Assembly: GCF_002911695.1 (NCBI RefSeq)
Contig: NZ_PQBS01000011.1
Coordinates: 34,742-98,741 of the forward strand
Source: Gracilimonas amylolytica
GTDB lineage: Bacteria > Bacteroidota > Rhodothermia > Balneolales > Balneolaceae
Direction of reading: 5' to 3'
Length of the DNA: 64,000 nucleotides
Position numbers and translations under genes: made by a program. The notes under the pieces were generated by a model. It had not been told where the DNA came from. It saw only the letters and a program-made list of their open reading frames with translations, and searched no databases. This document shows positions 23,281-32,134 of the stretch, in pieces. Positions within the stretch are counted from its first letter, which is position 1. Each line of letters begins with the position of its first letter.

Positions 23281-24618
23281 ATGATGCATCAGAAACACCG
23301 CGAAAAACTATTTTCATTATTTGATGACGGACAGAATGGAGCCGTTTTTATTCAGGGATCAGAGATCCTGTATCGCAACGAAACCGATTATGAATATCCG
23401 TTTCGGCAGGAATCGAATTTCTGGTATCTGACCGGTGTAAATGAGCCCGACTGTGCATTGATCCTGGATCTGAAAACAGAAGAGTACCACCTGTTTGTAC
23501 CAAAACGGGATGCACAGTATGCGGTGTGGCATGGATATGTGAAATCGCAGGAAGCCTGGAAAGAGCAGTATAAACCGGATCATATTCATTACACCAACGA
23601 GATCCTTACGGTGATGAATAAGATCAAGCCCGAGAAAGTTTACTGCCTGAACGATCTGGATGCTGAATTGATAGAAGATCTGGACCGTGGGTTTGAGGCC
23701 GATATCGAAACTCTGCTGGATGCCCTTACATACTGCCGTGTGATCAAAACCGATGAAGAGCTGGATTACATGCGGAAGTCAGCGGCCATCAATAACCTGG
23801 CCCACACTGAGGTGATGAAAGCGATTAAGCCGGGCATGTATGAATATGAGTTGAAGGCCTTGTTTACGAAGATACAGTATGAAAACGGGCTTCAACAGGA
23901 TGCCTACAACGGTATTTTTGCCGGGGGTAAAAACAGTGCCATTCTTCATTATGTAGAGAATACTAGTCAGATCAAAGACGGAGATCTTTTTCTGCTGGAT
24001 GCCGGGCATGAATACGAAGGTTATGCCTCAGATATTACGCGAACGTATCCGGTAAACGGAAAATTTACGGATCTGCAGGCCGGAGTTTATGATGCCGTAT
24101 TGAATGCACTCAATTCCTCCATCGACCAAATTAAAATGGGTGTGAAGATGGAAGACCTTCACTTGCATGCGGCACGAACCATCATGGAAGGATTGAAAGA
24201 TGCCGGTGTTGTGAAAGGCTCTGTGGATGACATGATGGAGAATGATATTTTTGCTTTATTCTTCCCGCACGGACTTGGTCATTTTCTTGGCCTTGATACT
24301 CATGATGTTGGTGGTTATCCAAAAGGGGTGGATCGCATTGATCGTCCTGGTATTAAATTCCTTAGGGTCCGTCGTGACCTGCAGCCGGGAATGGTAGTGA
24401 CCATTGAGCCCGGAGCCTATTTTGTACCCGCATTGCTGGTGCCTGCTTTAGAGGATGACACTCAAAAGCAGTTCCTTAATGCTGAAAAACTAACCAACAT
24501 GTTTGAGTTTGGTGGTATCAGGATCGAGGATAATGTAGTGGTAACAGAAGATGGTTGCGAGAACCTGACGGATGTCCCTAAAGAAAGATCTGAGATCGAA
24601 AAACTTATCAGAGGTTAA
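23281..24618 (+). CDS. Xaa-Pro aminopeptidase (aminopeptidase P)
   Basis: Metallopeptidase of the M24B family that removes an N-terminal residue next to proline. With the ATG at 23281 it has 445 residues. The open frame extends back to a TTG at 23236, but the family's N-terminal domain begins at about HREKLFSLF, so I favour 23281 or 23284. The N-terminal domain carries FRQESNFWYLTGVNEPDC. The pita-bread domain has the five metal ligands: two Asp in LLDAGHEYEGYASDITRTYP, His in FPHGLGHFLGLDTHDVGG, Glu in TIEPGAYF and Glu in GIRIEDNVVV. No signal peptide, so cytoplasmic. Confidence 0.93.
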   Translation: MMHQKHREKLFSLFDDGQNGAVFIQGSEILYRNETDYEYPFRQESNFWYLTGVNEPDCALILDLKTEEYHLFVPKRDAQYAVWHGYVKSQEAWKEQYKPDHIHYTNEILTVMNKIKPEKVYCLNDLDAELIEDLDRGFEADIETLLDALTYCRVIKTDEELDYMRKSAAINNLAHTEVMKAIKPGMYEYELKALFTKIQYENGLQQDAYNGIFAGGKNSAILHYVENTSQIKDGDLFLLDAGHEYEGYASDITRTYPVNGKFTDLQAGVYDAVLNALNSSIDQIKMGVKMEDLHLHAARTIMEGLKDAGVVKGSVDDMMENDIFALFFPHGLGHFLGLDTHDVGGYPKGVDRIDRPGIKFLRVRRDLQPGMVVTIEPGAYFVPALLVPALEDDTQKQFLNAEKLTNMFEFGGIRIEDNVVVTEDGCENLTDVPKERSEIEKLIRG

Positions 24619-24694
24619 AAATAGGCAGGACTGAATTCTGTAGTAATTAGAATGGATCAGTCATTATACAACCATGATCTAAAATCATAGAAGG

Positions 24695-25939
24695 TTGACA
24701 AGAAAGAAGTTTGACATACCGAAAATGTACCAGTCTCCAATCATTCGGAAGGTAAAGGAGGCGACCAAGATCATCGATCCGATGAAGAAGGATCTGGAGC
24801 CAACGGTGCTGGATTTTGGTCCGGTACAATTTCTGATCCCTCGATTTTTTGGATTCTGTTATGGCGTTGAGAACGCCATCGACATCGCTTACCGAACGGT
24901 GGCGGAAAATCCAGACAAGGATATCTATTTACTCAGTGAGATGATCCACAATCCAACTGTAAATGAGGATCTTCAAAAAAGAGGGGTGAAATTTCTGTTT
25001 GATACAGATGGTACAGAACACATTCCGATATCAAGCCTGAGCGAAGAGGATATTGTGATCGTGCCTGCTTTCGGAACGACCCTGGAGATACAGTCTCAAC
25101 TTAAAGAAGTTGGCATTGATCCCTACCGGTTTAATACTACCTGTCCTTTTGTTGAAAAAGTATGGAAACGAGGGAAACAGCTGGGAAAGAAGGATTACAG
25201 TTTGGTGGTTCATGGCAAGCACCGGCATGAAGAAACACGGGCCACCTTCTCTCATAGCGCTGATCATTCTGCCGTTGTGGTCGTTCTGAATCCTGAAGAA
25301 GCTAAAATACTGGCTGATATCATGACCGGTGAAAGACCCGGTTCTGACTTTGAAAAATACTTTGGTCATAAGTCAACAGGTGGCTTCGATCCGATAAAAG
25401 ATATGGAGCGATTTGGGGTGATCAATCAGACCACCATGCTGGCTACTGAAACTCAGGAAGTGATGGAGATCTTACGCGAGGCGGCTATCAAGCGGTTTGG
25501 CGAGGCTAATGTACTCGATCACTTTGCGGACACCTCAGATACGTTGTGTTATGCCACCAACGAGAACCAATCGGCCACTCTGGCATTGGCTGAAACAGAT
25601 GCCGACCTGGCTATTGTGGTAGGTGGCTACAACTCTTCAAATACCATGCATCTGGTTGAGATCCTGGAGCATCATTTTCCAACCTATCATGTAAGGGATA
25701 AGGGAGAATTGAGTCCAGATTTAATTAATCATTTCGATCAGTGGGATAAAGAGATGAAGCGTACCAGGGACTGGCTTGCTATGAAAGAGAGTCCTCATAA
25801 AATTGCTCTGACCTCAGGTGCCTCCTGTCCCGATATTCTGGTAGATGAAGTGTTGCTTCAGATTCTGGAATACTTTGAGGATACAAATAAAGTGGGTGAC
25901 GTTATCTCACCCTTTGAGGAAAAGTTGGAACCTGAATAA
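24695..25939 (+). CDS. ispH: 4-hydroxy-3-methylbut-2-enyl diphosphate reductase (long form)
   Basis: Last enzyme of the MEP isoprenoid pathway, making IPP and DMAPP with a 4Fe-4S cluster. The three cluster Cys are visible in FGFCYGVENAID (Cys55), TTCPFVEKVW and SGASCPDILVDEVL. At 414 residues it is the long form, with an N-terminal extension (KKFDIPKMYQSPIIRKVKEA) seen in plants, cyanobacteria and some Bacteroidota, rather than the short form of about 310. The conserved extension supports the TTG start at 24695, as an ATG at 24725 would cut through it. It follows aminopeptidase P after 76 bases. Confidence 0.94.
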   Translation: MTRKKFDIPKMYQSPIIRKVKEATKIIDPMKKDLEPTVLDFGPVQFLIPRFFGFCYGVENAIDIAYRTVAENPDKDIYLLSEMIHNPTVNEDLQKRGVKFLFDTDGTEHIPISSLSEEDIVIVPAFGTTLEIQSQLKEVGIDPYRFNTTCPFVEKVWKRGKQLGKKDYSLVVHGKHRHEETRATFSHSADHSAVVVVLNPEEAKILADIMTGERPGSDFEKYFGHKSTGGFDPIKDMERFGVINQTTMLATETQEVMEILREAAIKRFGEANVLDHFADTSDTLCYATNENQSATLALAETDADLAIVVGGYNSSNTMHLVEILEHHFPTYHVRDKGELSPDLINHFDQWDKEMKRTRDWLAMKESPHKIALTSGASCPDILVDEVLLQILEYFEDTNKVGDVISPFEEKLEPE

Positions 25940-26001
25940 AGCTTAATGGTTTGATTCTGTTAGTTGGGTAACCAATAACAATTCAACGAATAACGAAGAG
26001 A

Positions 26002-26421
26002 ATGTGGATCCAGAAAGAAATTCAGCTTGCACCCAAATCAAGAGGTTATCACATAATAACCGAAGAGATCTTAAGGGAAATGCCTGAGATCAATAATATT
26101 CAGACCGGTCTGGCTCATATGTTTATCAAACACACCAGTGCGGCACTTACCATTAATGAAAATGCAGATCCCTCAGTGCGGCGGGATTTCGAATCTCATT
26201 TCAATAGGGTGGTTCCTGAAGATACCTCACTTTATGAACACACTTTGGAAGGAACCGAAGATATGACCTCTCATATAAAAAGCTCTTTAATGGGCTCTTC
26301 TGTTACTGTACCGATTACCGCGGGACGATTTAACATGGGAACCTGGCAGGGGATATACTTATGTGAACATCGCAATAGAGGAGGCTCACGCAAACTGGTG
26401 ATCACTTTACAGGGGGAGTGA
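26002..26421 (+). CDS. yjbQ: YjbQ family protein (secondary thiamine-phosphate synthase-like)
   Basis: Compact protein of 139 residues of the UPF0047/YjbQ family. Family signatures are GLAHMFIKHTSAALTINENAD, the acidic YEHTLEGTEDMTSHIKSSLMG and the closing GTWQGIYLCEHRNRGGSRK. The conserved His and Asp residues bind metal in solved structures. Some members have weak thiamine-phosphate synthase activity, but the physiological role is unsettled. The stop is 3 bases from that of the convergent DUF2179 gene. Confidence 0.93.
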   Translation: MWIQKEIQLAPKSRGYHIITEEILREMPEINNIQTGLAHMFIKHTSAALTINENADPSVRRDFESHFNRVVPEDTSLYEHTLEGTEDMTSHIKSSLMGSSVTVPITAGRFNMGTWQGIYLCEHRNRGGSRKLVITLQGE

Positions 26422-26424
26422 TAT

Positions 26425-27000
26425 TTAAACTCCTTTTCTAATTCTCAGCAGCCGGTCCAAAGGACTTAAGTTATCTGAAAGGGGTAAGTGGTCGTGATGC
26501 TTATTGGAGTATTTCACTTCTTCAGTGGAGAAAAAGGCCTCCGGATCCAAGTCTTTAACAATATCGAAGACTTTATTCAGCTTTTTCCTTTTCAGTACCG
26601 TAAATATGATCTTGACATCATTAAACCCACCCTTGGCATCCACACTGGTTACGGCAACACCGGCTTCTTTAAGCGCTTCAATGATGTCCTGAGATTTTTG
26701 CAGGGTGATAATACGAACCAGAACGGTCCCGATCTTCATTTTATCTTCTATAAAAAGCCCCATGAAAGTACCGGCTGAAAATCCGGCAGCATAAGCTATG
26801 TAATTCACCCAATGATCCAGATTGGTTAGCAATTGTGCCACCACGATCACCCAGATCAACACCTCGAAAAAACCCAATACCGCTGATTCCCACTTATAGC
26901 CACGTGAAACCATGGTTATTCTGAGGGTACCAAGAGAAACATCGGCTATCCGCGAAAAAAATATAATGACAGGCAGTACAAATACAGAAAATTCAGGCAT
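26425..27000 (-). CDS. UPF0316/DUF2179 membrane protein
   Basis: Inner-membrane protein of 191 residues with three hydrophobic segments in the first 100 residues (FSVFVLPVIIFFSRIADVSLGTLRI, then two more) and a soluble C-terminal DUF2179 domain (VRIITLQKSQDIIEALKEAG, then VKIIFTVLKRKKLNKVFDIV). It matches the UPF0316 family (YebE type). The open frame extends 27 bases further upstream to 27027, but the ATG at 26998-27000 places the first helix at the start, as usual in the family. DUF2179 resembles PII-like fold domains; some relatives bind cyclic di-AMP, so ligand sensing is possible but unproved. Confidence 0.85.
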   Translation of the reverse strand: MPEFSVFVLPVIIFFSRIADVSLGTLRITMVSRGYKWESAVLGFFEVLIWVIVVAQLLTNLDHWVNYIAYAAGFSAGTFMGLFIEDKMKIGTVLVRIITLQKSQDIIEALKEAGVAVTSVDAKGGFNDVKIIFTVLKRKKLNKVFDIVKDLDPEAFFSTEEVKYSNKHHDHLPLSDNLSPLDRLLRIRKGV

Positions 27001-27133
27001 AAAAAATATCTTAGATTCGGGCTGCAATAATAAGGATAATTTAAACCACAGCGAACAGGATTCGAAATATTTACTGTGATCTGTTGATATGGATATTCAA
27101 TACCTGATTTAGCAAACAAAGGGTAAATAATTC

Positions 27134-27165
27134 TTGATAGTGGAGGGTAATAACCCTTATCTTTA
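27134..27165 (+). promoter_or_regulatory. Promoter of the SRP RNA
   Basis: TTG at 27134-27136, a spacer of 21 bases, then TATCTTTA at 27158-27165. The predicted start 7 bases downstream coincides with the first base of the SRP helix at 27172. The 21-base spacing is identical to that of the rpsL and tRNA-Leu promoters in this window. Confidence 0.75.
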
Positions 27166-27171
27166 AAGCCT

Positions 27172-27271
27172 TGGGCAAGTCCTATACAGCCAGCTCCCTT
27201 TGAACTCCGTCAGGGCAGGAATGCAGCAGCGGTAATTAGGTCGTAGCGGCGTGATATAGGTCGCTTGCCCA
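27172..27271 (+). ncRNA. ffs: Signal recognition particle RNA, small bacterial type
   Basis: RNA of about 100 bases. The terminal helix is TGGGCAAG paired with CTTGCCCA. The universally conserved Ffh-binding tip is visible as GTCAGGGCAGGAATGCAGCA, with the GGAA tetraloop region and the AGCAGCGG symmetric loop strand. It binds Ffh and directs nascent membrane proteins to FtsY and SecYEG. There is no Alu domain, so it is the short 4.5S form. It has a clear promoter upstream and a hairpin with T run at 27299-27336 downstream. Confidence 0.93.
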
Positions 27272-27298
27272 TTTTTATTTTTGGAAGTGTTATCCAAT

Positions 27299-27336
27299 AA
27301 AAAACCCCGCACATGTATACATGTGCGGGGTTTTTT
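27299..27336. terminator. Bidirectional terminator between SRP RNA and DUF2911 gene
   Basis: Perfect inverted repeat with arms AAAAAACCCCGCACATGTA and its complement, A-rich on one side and T-rich on the other. It serves both the plus-strand SRP RNA and the minus-strand DUF2911 gene, whose stop lies 22 bases away. Confidence 0.92.
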
Positions 27337-27357
27337 GTTTTTGGATCGAAAGTAGAA

Positions 27358-27930
27358 TTACTCGGTTTCGATCGGTACAGGAACGCGAACTGTTCCCCAA
27401 TGCAGGTTTAAATGAACTTTTGTATCTGACAGTTCATTGAAGTAGATCTCAAACCATTCGAGATCTGATCCTTCAGCAGGTTCAGCGGTTACACGTATCA
27501 CATCATCAGACTGATCATAACCGTAAGCACCCCATGCAGGAGTACCGTCTTCACGGGTAAGATTACTGTTCAAAATTACGGTCCATTCGTTATCGTTTGG
27601 AATTGAAAACAGTGTGTAAGTTCCAGCTTCAACAGCTTCTCCACCAAAAATCACATCACCTGAAAAGGTTATAGTGGTAGATTCATTAGCTCCGGTTCTC
27701 CAAACTTCTCCGGCAGGAGCAAGTGTAGAACCTTCAGCAAAGTAGGTTCGGCCTTTGATACCAGAGCGGCCGTATGTAACAGTTACGACTGTAGTACCAA
27801 TATTTTGGCTGACAGTGGCATTTGGACTCACTCTGGCTTCATTATTTCCTCTTTCCTGAGCGAAAGAAATGCCGGTCATAAGCAAAATCGCCAGCACAGG
27901 GATGATGGATAGTTTTATCTTGTTTTTCAT
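27358..27930 (-). CDS. DUF2911 family exported protein
   Basis: Secreted protein of 190 residues starting at the ATG at 27928-27930, with a signal peptide (IKLSIIPVLAILLMTGISFAQ). The longer open frame to 27984 would overlap the upstream gene and displace the signal. The mature domain has the DUF2911 hallmarks TVTYGRSGIKGRTYF, GEVWRTGANESTTI, GTYTLFSIPNDNEWTVILN and FEIYFNELSDTKVHLNLHW. The fold is thought to be a beta-sandwich; function is unknown. It is immediately downstream of the amidohydrolase on the same strand (22 bases after its stop), suggesting a two-gene operon. Confidence 0.88.
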   Translation of the reverse strand: MKNKIKLSIIPVLAILLMTGISFAQERGNNEARVSPNATVSQNIGTTVVTVTYGRSGIKGRTYFAEGSTLAPAGEVWRTGANESTTITFSGDVIFGGEAVEAGTYTLFSIPNDNEWTVILNSNLTREDGTPAWGAYGYDQSDDVIRVTAEPAEGSDLEWFEIYFNELSDTKVHLNLHWGTVRVPVPIETE

Positions 27931-27952
27931 TGTACCGAGTTTTATTGGGTTA

Positions 27953-29062
27953 TTAGTTGGTTGTGTCGAATAGTGATTCATCAATGCCCGGTATTATTTT
28001 AAGGGCATTTTTGTAATACAGTTTTTGTAACACGTCATCGGGCAGATCTAATCCATACATTTGCCAGAAAGCGTGTCGTCTGCGAAAATAATCGAAATAT
28101 TCATCGTCACTTTCGAGGACCCTGAAATAGGTGTGATATTCATGGGGGCGATAGGTGTCTTTACCGAACAGCAAGCGATCCTGATATTTTATAAAGAATT
28201 CTTTGGCAAAACGGGGCTGGCGACCAAGTTCAGCAATAATGGCAGCCGTTTCGGTGTATACATTCGGAAATTCATCCAGGTGTTCACCGAGTCGGGCCAG
28301 GTCATTTGCCATCCATCCAAAATGTGCGTTGATGAAGGTGGTTTCAGGATGTTTGCGGAATACATTCCACTGCTCCTGCATCACCACTTCCCAACTGGGA
28401 TATCGGGTAGAATCTCCGCGATGGCGATCAGGGAAGTTCTTCATTTCCAGCCAGCGTTCGTTCTTGTGATCGATGGGGGCCCAGAAAACGGCCGGTTCCC
28501 CGGTGTGAATGAGAACCGGAATGCCCAGTTCTCCGGCTTTGGCCCAGACAGGGTCAATGCGTGGGTCGTCAGTATGCACACGGTTACCCTCTGTGTCTAA
28601 AACGGTCAATCCAAGATTCTTGAAGATCTTAACACCACGTGCGCCATTGTCATAATCTTCCTGAAGTTGTGCCACGGCTCGCTCAGTCCAGCCGGGTTCA
28701 TCTATCCCGTCGAAATCAATATTGGCAAAGACCACAAAACGACCGGGAGCCTGCTCTCTGGCTGCATCCACCATCTCTTTGAGTGTGTTTCCGGACCGGC
28801 CACTCAGGTTAACCAATACCTTCATGTTCAGGCTGTCCATTTCACGCACGGTCTGTTTAAGATTCATGGACCCCATTCTCCAAAGGTGACTGTGAACATC
28901 GATGAACGGATATTTGGCGGAAGTGACTTCTTCACCGGGAATAACCAATGTGGATTCAGGCTGATATTCCTCGAAAGTCATGGTTGTGTCGGCTTCCTGA
29001 GCACAAGCCACAGAACCCGTTAGTACGAGCAAAAATACAAGATTAGTAAATAGTTTCTTCAT
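27953..29062 (-). CDS. Exported amidohydrolase-family (TIM-barrel) protein
   Basis: Protein of 369 residues with a signal peptide (LVFLLVLTGSVACAQ), whose Cys-Ala-Gln end could be a lipobox or a signal peptidase I site. The rest is a metal-dependent TIM barrel of the amidohydrolase-2 type: FIDVHSHLWRMG (HxH ligands, with the second His in VDVHSH), VFANIDFDG, IPVLIHTGEP with a His ligand, FINAHFGW with another, and RLLFGKDTYRP with the catalytic Asp. Homologues include decarboxylases and lactonases; the substrate is unknown. A TACATTTG -7 element precedes the gene. The DUF2911 gene follows 22 bases after. Confidence 0.85.
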   Translation of the reverse strand: MKKLFTNLVFLLVLTGSVACAQEADTTMTFEEYQPESTLVIPGEEVTSAKYPFIDVHSHLWRMGSMNLKQTVREMDSLNMKVLVNLSGRSGNTLKEMVDAAREQAPGRFVVFANIDFDGIDEPGWTERAVAQLQEDYDNGARGVKIFKNLGLTVLDTEGNRVHTDDPRIDPVWAKAGELGIPVLIHTGEPAVFWAPIDHKNERWLEMKNFPDRHRGDSTRYPSWEVVMQEQWNVFRKHPETTFINAHFGWMANDLARLGEHLDEFPNVYTETAAIIAELGRQPRFAKEFFIKYQDRLLFGKDTYRPHEYHTYFRVLESDDEYFDYFRRRHAFWQMYGLDLPDDVLQKLYYKNALKIIPGIDESLFDTTN

Positions 29063-29100
29063 AGGGTGTTATGTACAATGAAATAGTAAAATAGTTTGTG

Positions 29101-29108
29101 CAAATGTA
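29101..29108 (-). promoter_or_regulatory. Putative -7 element for the amidohydrolase gene
   Basis: CAAATGTA on the plus strand reads TACATTTG on the minus strand, an exact TAnnTTTG match. It lies between the msrA terminator and the amidohydrolase ATG, giving a leader of about 32 bases. No TTG at -33 was found. Confidence 0.45.
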
Positions 29109-29127
29109 CACAGGACAACTGAAATTA

Positions 29128-29162
29128 AAAAAAGCTCTGTGATTTCTAATCACAGAGCTTTT
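29128..29162 (-). terminator. Terminator of msrA
   Basis: Stem AAAGCTCTGTGATT paired with AATCACAGAGCTTT around a three-base loop. The plus-strand A run upstream gives a T run on the msrA strand. It lies 18 bases after the msrA stop. Confidence 0.88.
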
Positions 29163-29179
29163 GAAAAGAGTCTATATCT

Positions 29180-29803
29180 CTAAAACTTTGGGTCTTCCTT
29201 CAGAAGATGACCAAACTCCTTCTTAAACTTCGCCACCTTAGGTGCGATCACAATTGAGCAGTAACCGGCGTTGGGATTATTCTCAAAATAATTCTGGTGA
29301 TAGTTTTCGGCTACAAAGTAATTTTCAAGTGGCTGGATCTCTGTGACGATGGGGTCTTCCCAAAGGTCTGACTCATCGGTTTTCTTTAGCGATTTTTCTG
29401 CAATCTCTTTCTGCTCTTCATTATGGTAAAAGATCACGGAGCGATACTGAGGTCCCACATCACTACCCTGACGGTTTAGAGTGGTAGGGTTGTGGGTATG
29501 CCAGAGCACTTCAAGCAGTTCTTCATAGGAGATGACCTCCGGATCGAAGTGAATACGGGCAACTTCCGCATGACCCGTTCGGCCTGTGGTTACTTCACGG
29601 TAGCTTGGGTTTTCTACATGTCCCCCCGAGTAACCGGCTTCTACGTGTTCAACACCTTCTACAATTTCATAAATAGCTTCAACGCACCAGAAACATCCGG
29701 CGCCAAAGGTGGCTTTCTCTAAGTTTTTATCCATGGTTTGGGCAAATAATAGGTTTGTACTGAGACTAATTAAAAGTCCTGCAATTAATAATTTTTTGTT
29801 CAT
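29180..29803 (-). CDS. msrA: Exported peptide-methionine (S)-S-oxide reductase
   Basis: Repairs oxidised methionine in proteins; 207 residues from the ATG at 29801-29803. The catalytic Cys is in the family motif GAGCFWCVEAIYE. EHVEAGYSGGHVENPSY and GHAEVARIHFDPE follow, and a C-terminal Cys in AGYCSIVIAPK is a candidate resolving residue. Unlike the cytoplasmic E. coli enzyme, it has an N-terminal signal peptide (LLIAGLLISLSTNLLFAQ), so it probably acts in the periplasm. The open frame extends 24 bases upstream, but the signal peptide supports the chosen start. Confidence 0.93.
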   Translation of the reverse strand: MNKKLLIAGLLISLSTNLLFAQTMDKNLEKATFGAGCFWCVEAIYEIVEGVEHVEAGYSGGHVENPSYREVTTGRTGHAEVARIHFDPEVISYEELLEVLWHTHNPTTLNRQGSDVGPQYRSVIFYHNEEQKEIAEKSLKKTDESDLWEDPIVTEIQPLENYFVAENYHQNYFENNPNAGYCSIVIAPKVAKFKKEFGHLLKEDPKF

Positions 29804-29946
29804 GATATTTAAGACTGTGTTCTGCAAGTGAATGACATAACGCTGTAAACTTGACTGTATTTCAACAAAAAATCCCTTTACTTTCGTTTCTGTTAGCTAA
29901 AGATAGCAGACTAATTCCAAGGATACTTTAAATCATCGTTTTACTT

Positions 29947-31983
29947 ATGAAATTTTACGCATTCACTCTCATCATTCTCTCTGCATTCATGCTTTCCTGC
30001 TCAAACTCATCAAAACAAGAGATTGGAAGCATGGATTTCGAGCAAACTTTTCAATCCCCTGGAGAATCTCTGACCCTGACCTTCTCGATGGATTCCGGAA
30101 TTCCAGGCTACTCTATGTCATATAATGGAACTGAGATCATTACACCATCTGAGCTGGGAGTGGTATTCACTCAGGTTGATATGTCAGAAGGCTTGGCGCT
30201 GGATGCCTACGAGACCTCAGATCATGATGAGACATGGACCCAACCCTGGGGCGAGCAAAAGGAGATCCGAAATCATCATCGGGAGGTTAACCTGTTTTTC
30301 ACTAAAAAGGGAAGCGGCGAAAAGATAAACCTCACGTTTCGTTTGTTTGATGACGGTTTGGGTTTCCGCTACGAATGGCCGGAGCAGGAGGGACTGCAGG
30401 ATTTTGTGATCACGGATGAAGTAACGGAATTTAATCTGGCAGGCGATCATACCGGGTGGTGGATCGGTGCCTATCAGCTGAACCGCTATGAGCACTTATT
30501 CAACGAAACCCGGGTGTCTGAGATCGATACGGTTCATACCCCATTTACCATGAAAACGGATGATGGCTTGCATCTCTCCATCCATGAAGCCGCTCTGACA
30601 GACTTCGCGAGTATGACCATCGCCAATAATGGAAACAATTCATTAGAGGCTGATCTGGTACCATGGAAAAATGGTGATAAGGTACGCGGCTCGGCTCCGT
30701 ATTTGTCACCATGGAGAACGGTCGCACTTGGCGAATCAGCCGGTGATCTAATGACCAACTACCTGGTGCTGAATCTAAATGAACCGAGTCAAATCAAGGA
30801 TACCTCTTGGATCAAAACCGGTAAATACACCGGGATCTGGTGGGATATGCATTTGAATACAAAAACATGGGGATCCGGGCCTGATCACGGTGCAACGACA
30901 GAATACACGAAAGAACTCATGGACTTTACGGCCAAACACGGTTTCTATGGGGTATTGGTGGAGGGATGGAATACCGGCTGGGATGGTGACTGGGCGGCCA
31001 ATTCAGACATCTTCAGTTTCACTGAAACCTACCCGGATTTTGATATTCAAGAGGTGACAAGATACGGCGATTCGTTAGGTGTAAAACTCATTGGTCACCA
31101 TGAGACCTCGACGGGGATCTCCAATTACGAAGCGCAGGTAGAGGATGCCTTTGACCTGTACAATGAAGTAGGAGTGGAGGCCGTAAAGACCGGTTATGTC
31201 GGTGATTTTGTGGAAGGCGGTGAATGGCATCATGGGCAGTTTATGGTGCGCCATTACCGGGATATTGTGAAGCTTGCGGCAGAGCATAAGATCATGCTGA
31301 ATGTGCATGAGCCAATCAAGGATACAGGGATCCGGAGGACCTGGCCGAATATGATGACCCGGGAAGGCGCCCGCGGACAAGAGTACAACGCCTGGTCAGT
31401 AGATGGTGGAAATCCGGTTGATTACACAACCATTGTGCCGTTCACACGCGGTCTGGTAAGTCCCTTTGATTACACTCCGGGAGTCTTTGATCTGCTTCTG
31501 TCTGACAAACCGGAAAACCCGGATAACAATCGGGTGAGCCACACCCTGGCGCATGAGCTGGCTTTATACGTAGTGATCTACAGTCCGCTGCAAATGGTTT
31601 CTGATCTTCCTGAAAATCTTGAAGCCAATCCTGTCGCTTTGGAGTGGGTGAAGGCAGTTCCAACTGATTGGGAAACAACGATCGTACCTGAAGCTGAGAT
31701 CGGTGATCACACCATTGTGGTTCGCAAAGACCGAAATTCCAGCGACTGGTTCCTGGGTGGAATCACCGATGAGGAAGCCCGTCAGTTTGAGCTGAGTCTC
31801 GAATTTCTGGATCCCGGTAAAACCTATGAAGCTCACATCTGGGCTGATGGGGAAGAGGCAGATTGGGAGACCAATCCCTATCCACTGGAAAGAATCACCA
31901 AGGAGGTCACCTCAGAATCCATTCTTGAATTAGACCTTGCCAAAGGTGGCGGTTTGGCCGTATGGTTTGCAGCCAGAGATTAA
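29947..31983 (+). CDS. Glycoside hydrolase family 97 lipoprotein (alpha-glucosidase/alpha-galactosidase type)
   Basis: Large exported enzyme of 678 residues with lipobox FTLIILSAFMLSC (Cys18). Domains in order: N-terminal beta-supersandwich to about residue 290 (LTFRLFDDGLGFRYEWPEQ), a catalytic TIM barrel with TGIWWDMHL, FYGVLVEGWNTGWDGDW, EAVKTGYVGDFVEGGEWHH and NVHEPIKDTGIRRTWPNMM, then a C-terminal beta domain ending AVWFAARD. These match GH97, whose founding member SusB is an inverting alpha-glucosidase of Bacteroides. Retaining alpha-galactosidases also occur in the family, so the substrate is open. No SusC/SusD pair is adjacent. Confidence 0.92.
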   Translation: MKFYAFTLIILSAFMLSCSNSSKQEIGSMDFEQTFQSPGESLTLTFSMDSGIPGYSMSYNGTEIITPSELGVVFTQVDMSEGLALDAYETSDHDETWTQPWGEQKEIRNHHREVNLFFTKKGSGEKINLTFRLFDDGLGFRYEWPEQEGLQDFVITDEVTEFNLAGDHTGWWIGAYQLNRYEHLFNETRVSEIDTVHTPFTMKTDDGLHLSIHEAALTDFASMTIANNGNNSLEADLVPWKNGDKVRGSAPYLSPWRTVALGESAGDLMTNYLVLNLNEPSQIKDTSWIKTGKYTGIWWDMHLNTKTWGSGPDHGATTEYTKELMDFTAKHGFYGVLVEGWNTGWDGDWAANSDIFSFTETYPDFDIQEVTRYGDSLGVKLIGHHETSTGISNYEAQVEDAFDLYNEVGVEAVKTGYVGDFVEGGEWHHGQFMVRHYRDIVKLAAEHKIMLNVHEPIKDTGIRRTWPNMMTREGARGQEYNAWSVDGGNPVDYTTIVPFTRGLVSPFDYTPGVFDLLLSDKPENPDNNRVSHTLAHELALYVVIYSPLQMVSDLPENLEANPVALEWVKAVPTDWETTIVPEAEIGDHTIVVRKDRNSSDWFLGGITDEEARQFELSLEFLDPGKTYEAHIWADGEEADWETNPYPLERITKEVTSESILELDLAKGGGLAVWFAARD

Positions 31984-32016
31984 GAGCCTGACGGAATTAT
32001 TTAATTAATTTCAACA

Positions 32017-32060
32017 CCCTGCCCGTAGAGGCGCGTTGCATCGCGTCTCTACGGGCAGGG
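32017..32060. repeat. RAYT2-family palindrome, left copy
   Basis: A 44-base imperfect palindrome: arms CCCTGCCCGTAGAG and CTCTACGGGCAGGG around GCGCGTTGCATCGCGT. It lies 34 bases after the GH97 stop and 75 bases before the RAYT2 ATG. Confidence 0.92.
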
Positions 32061-32134
32061 AAATAATTATGATTTGAAATATTGGTTAGGGGAGATTATA
32101 ATCTTGAGATAAAAGCAAGAGAATCGGGTTATAA

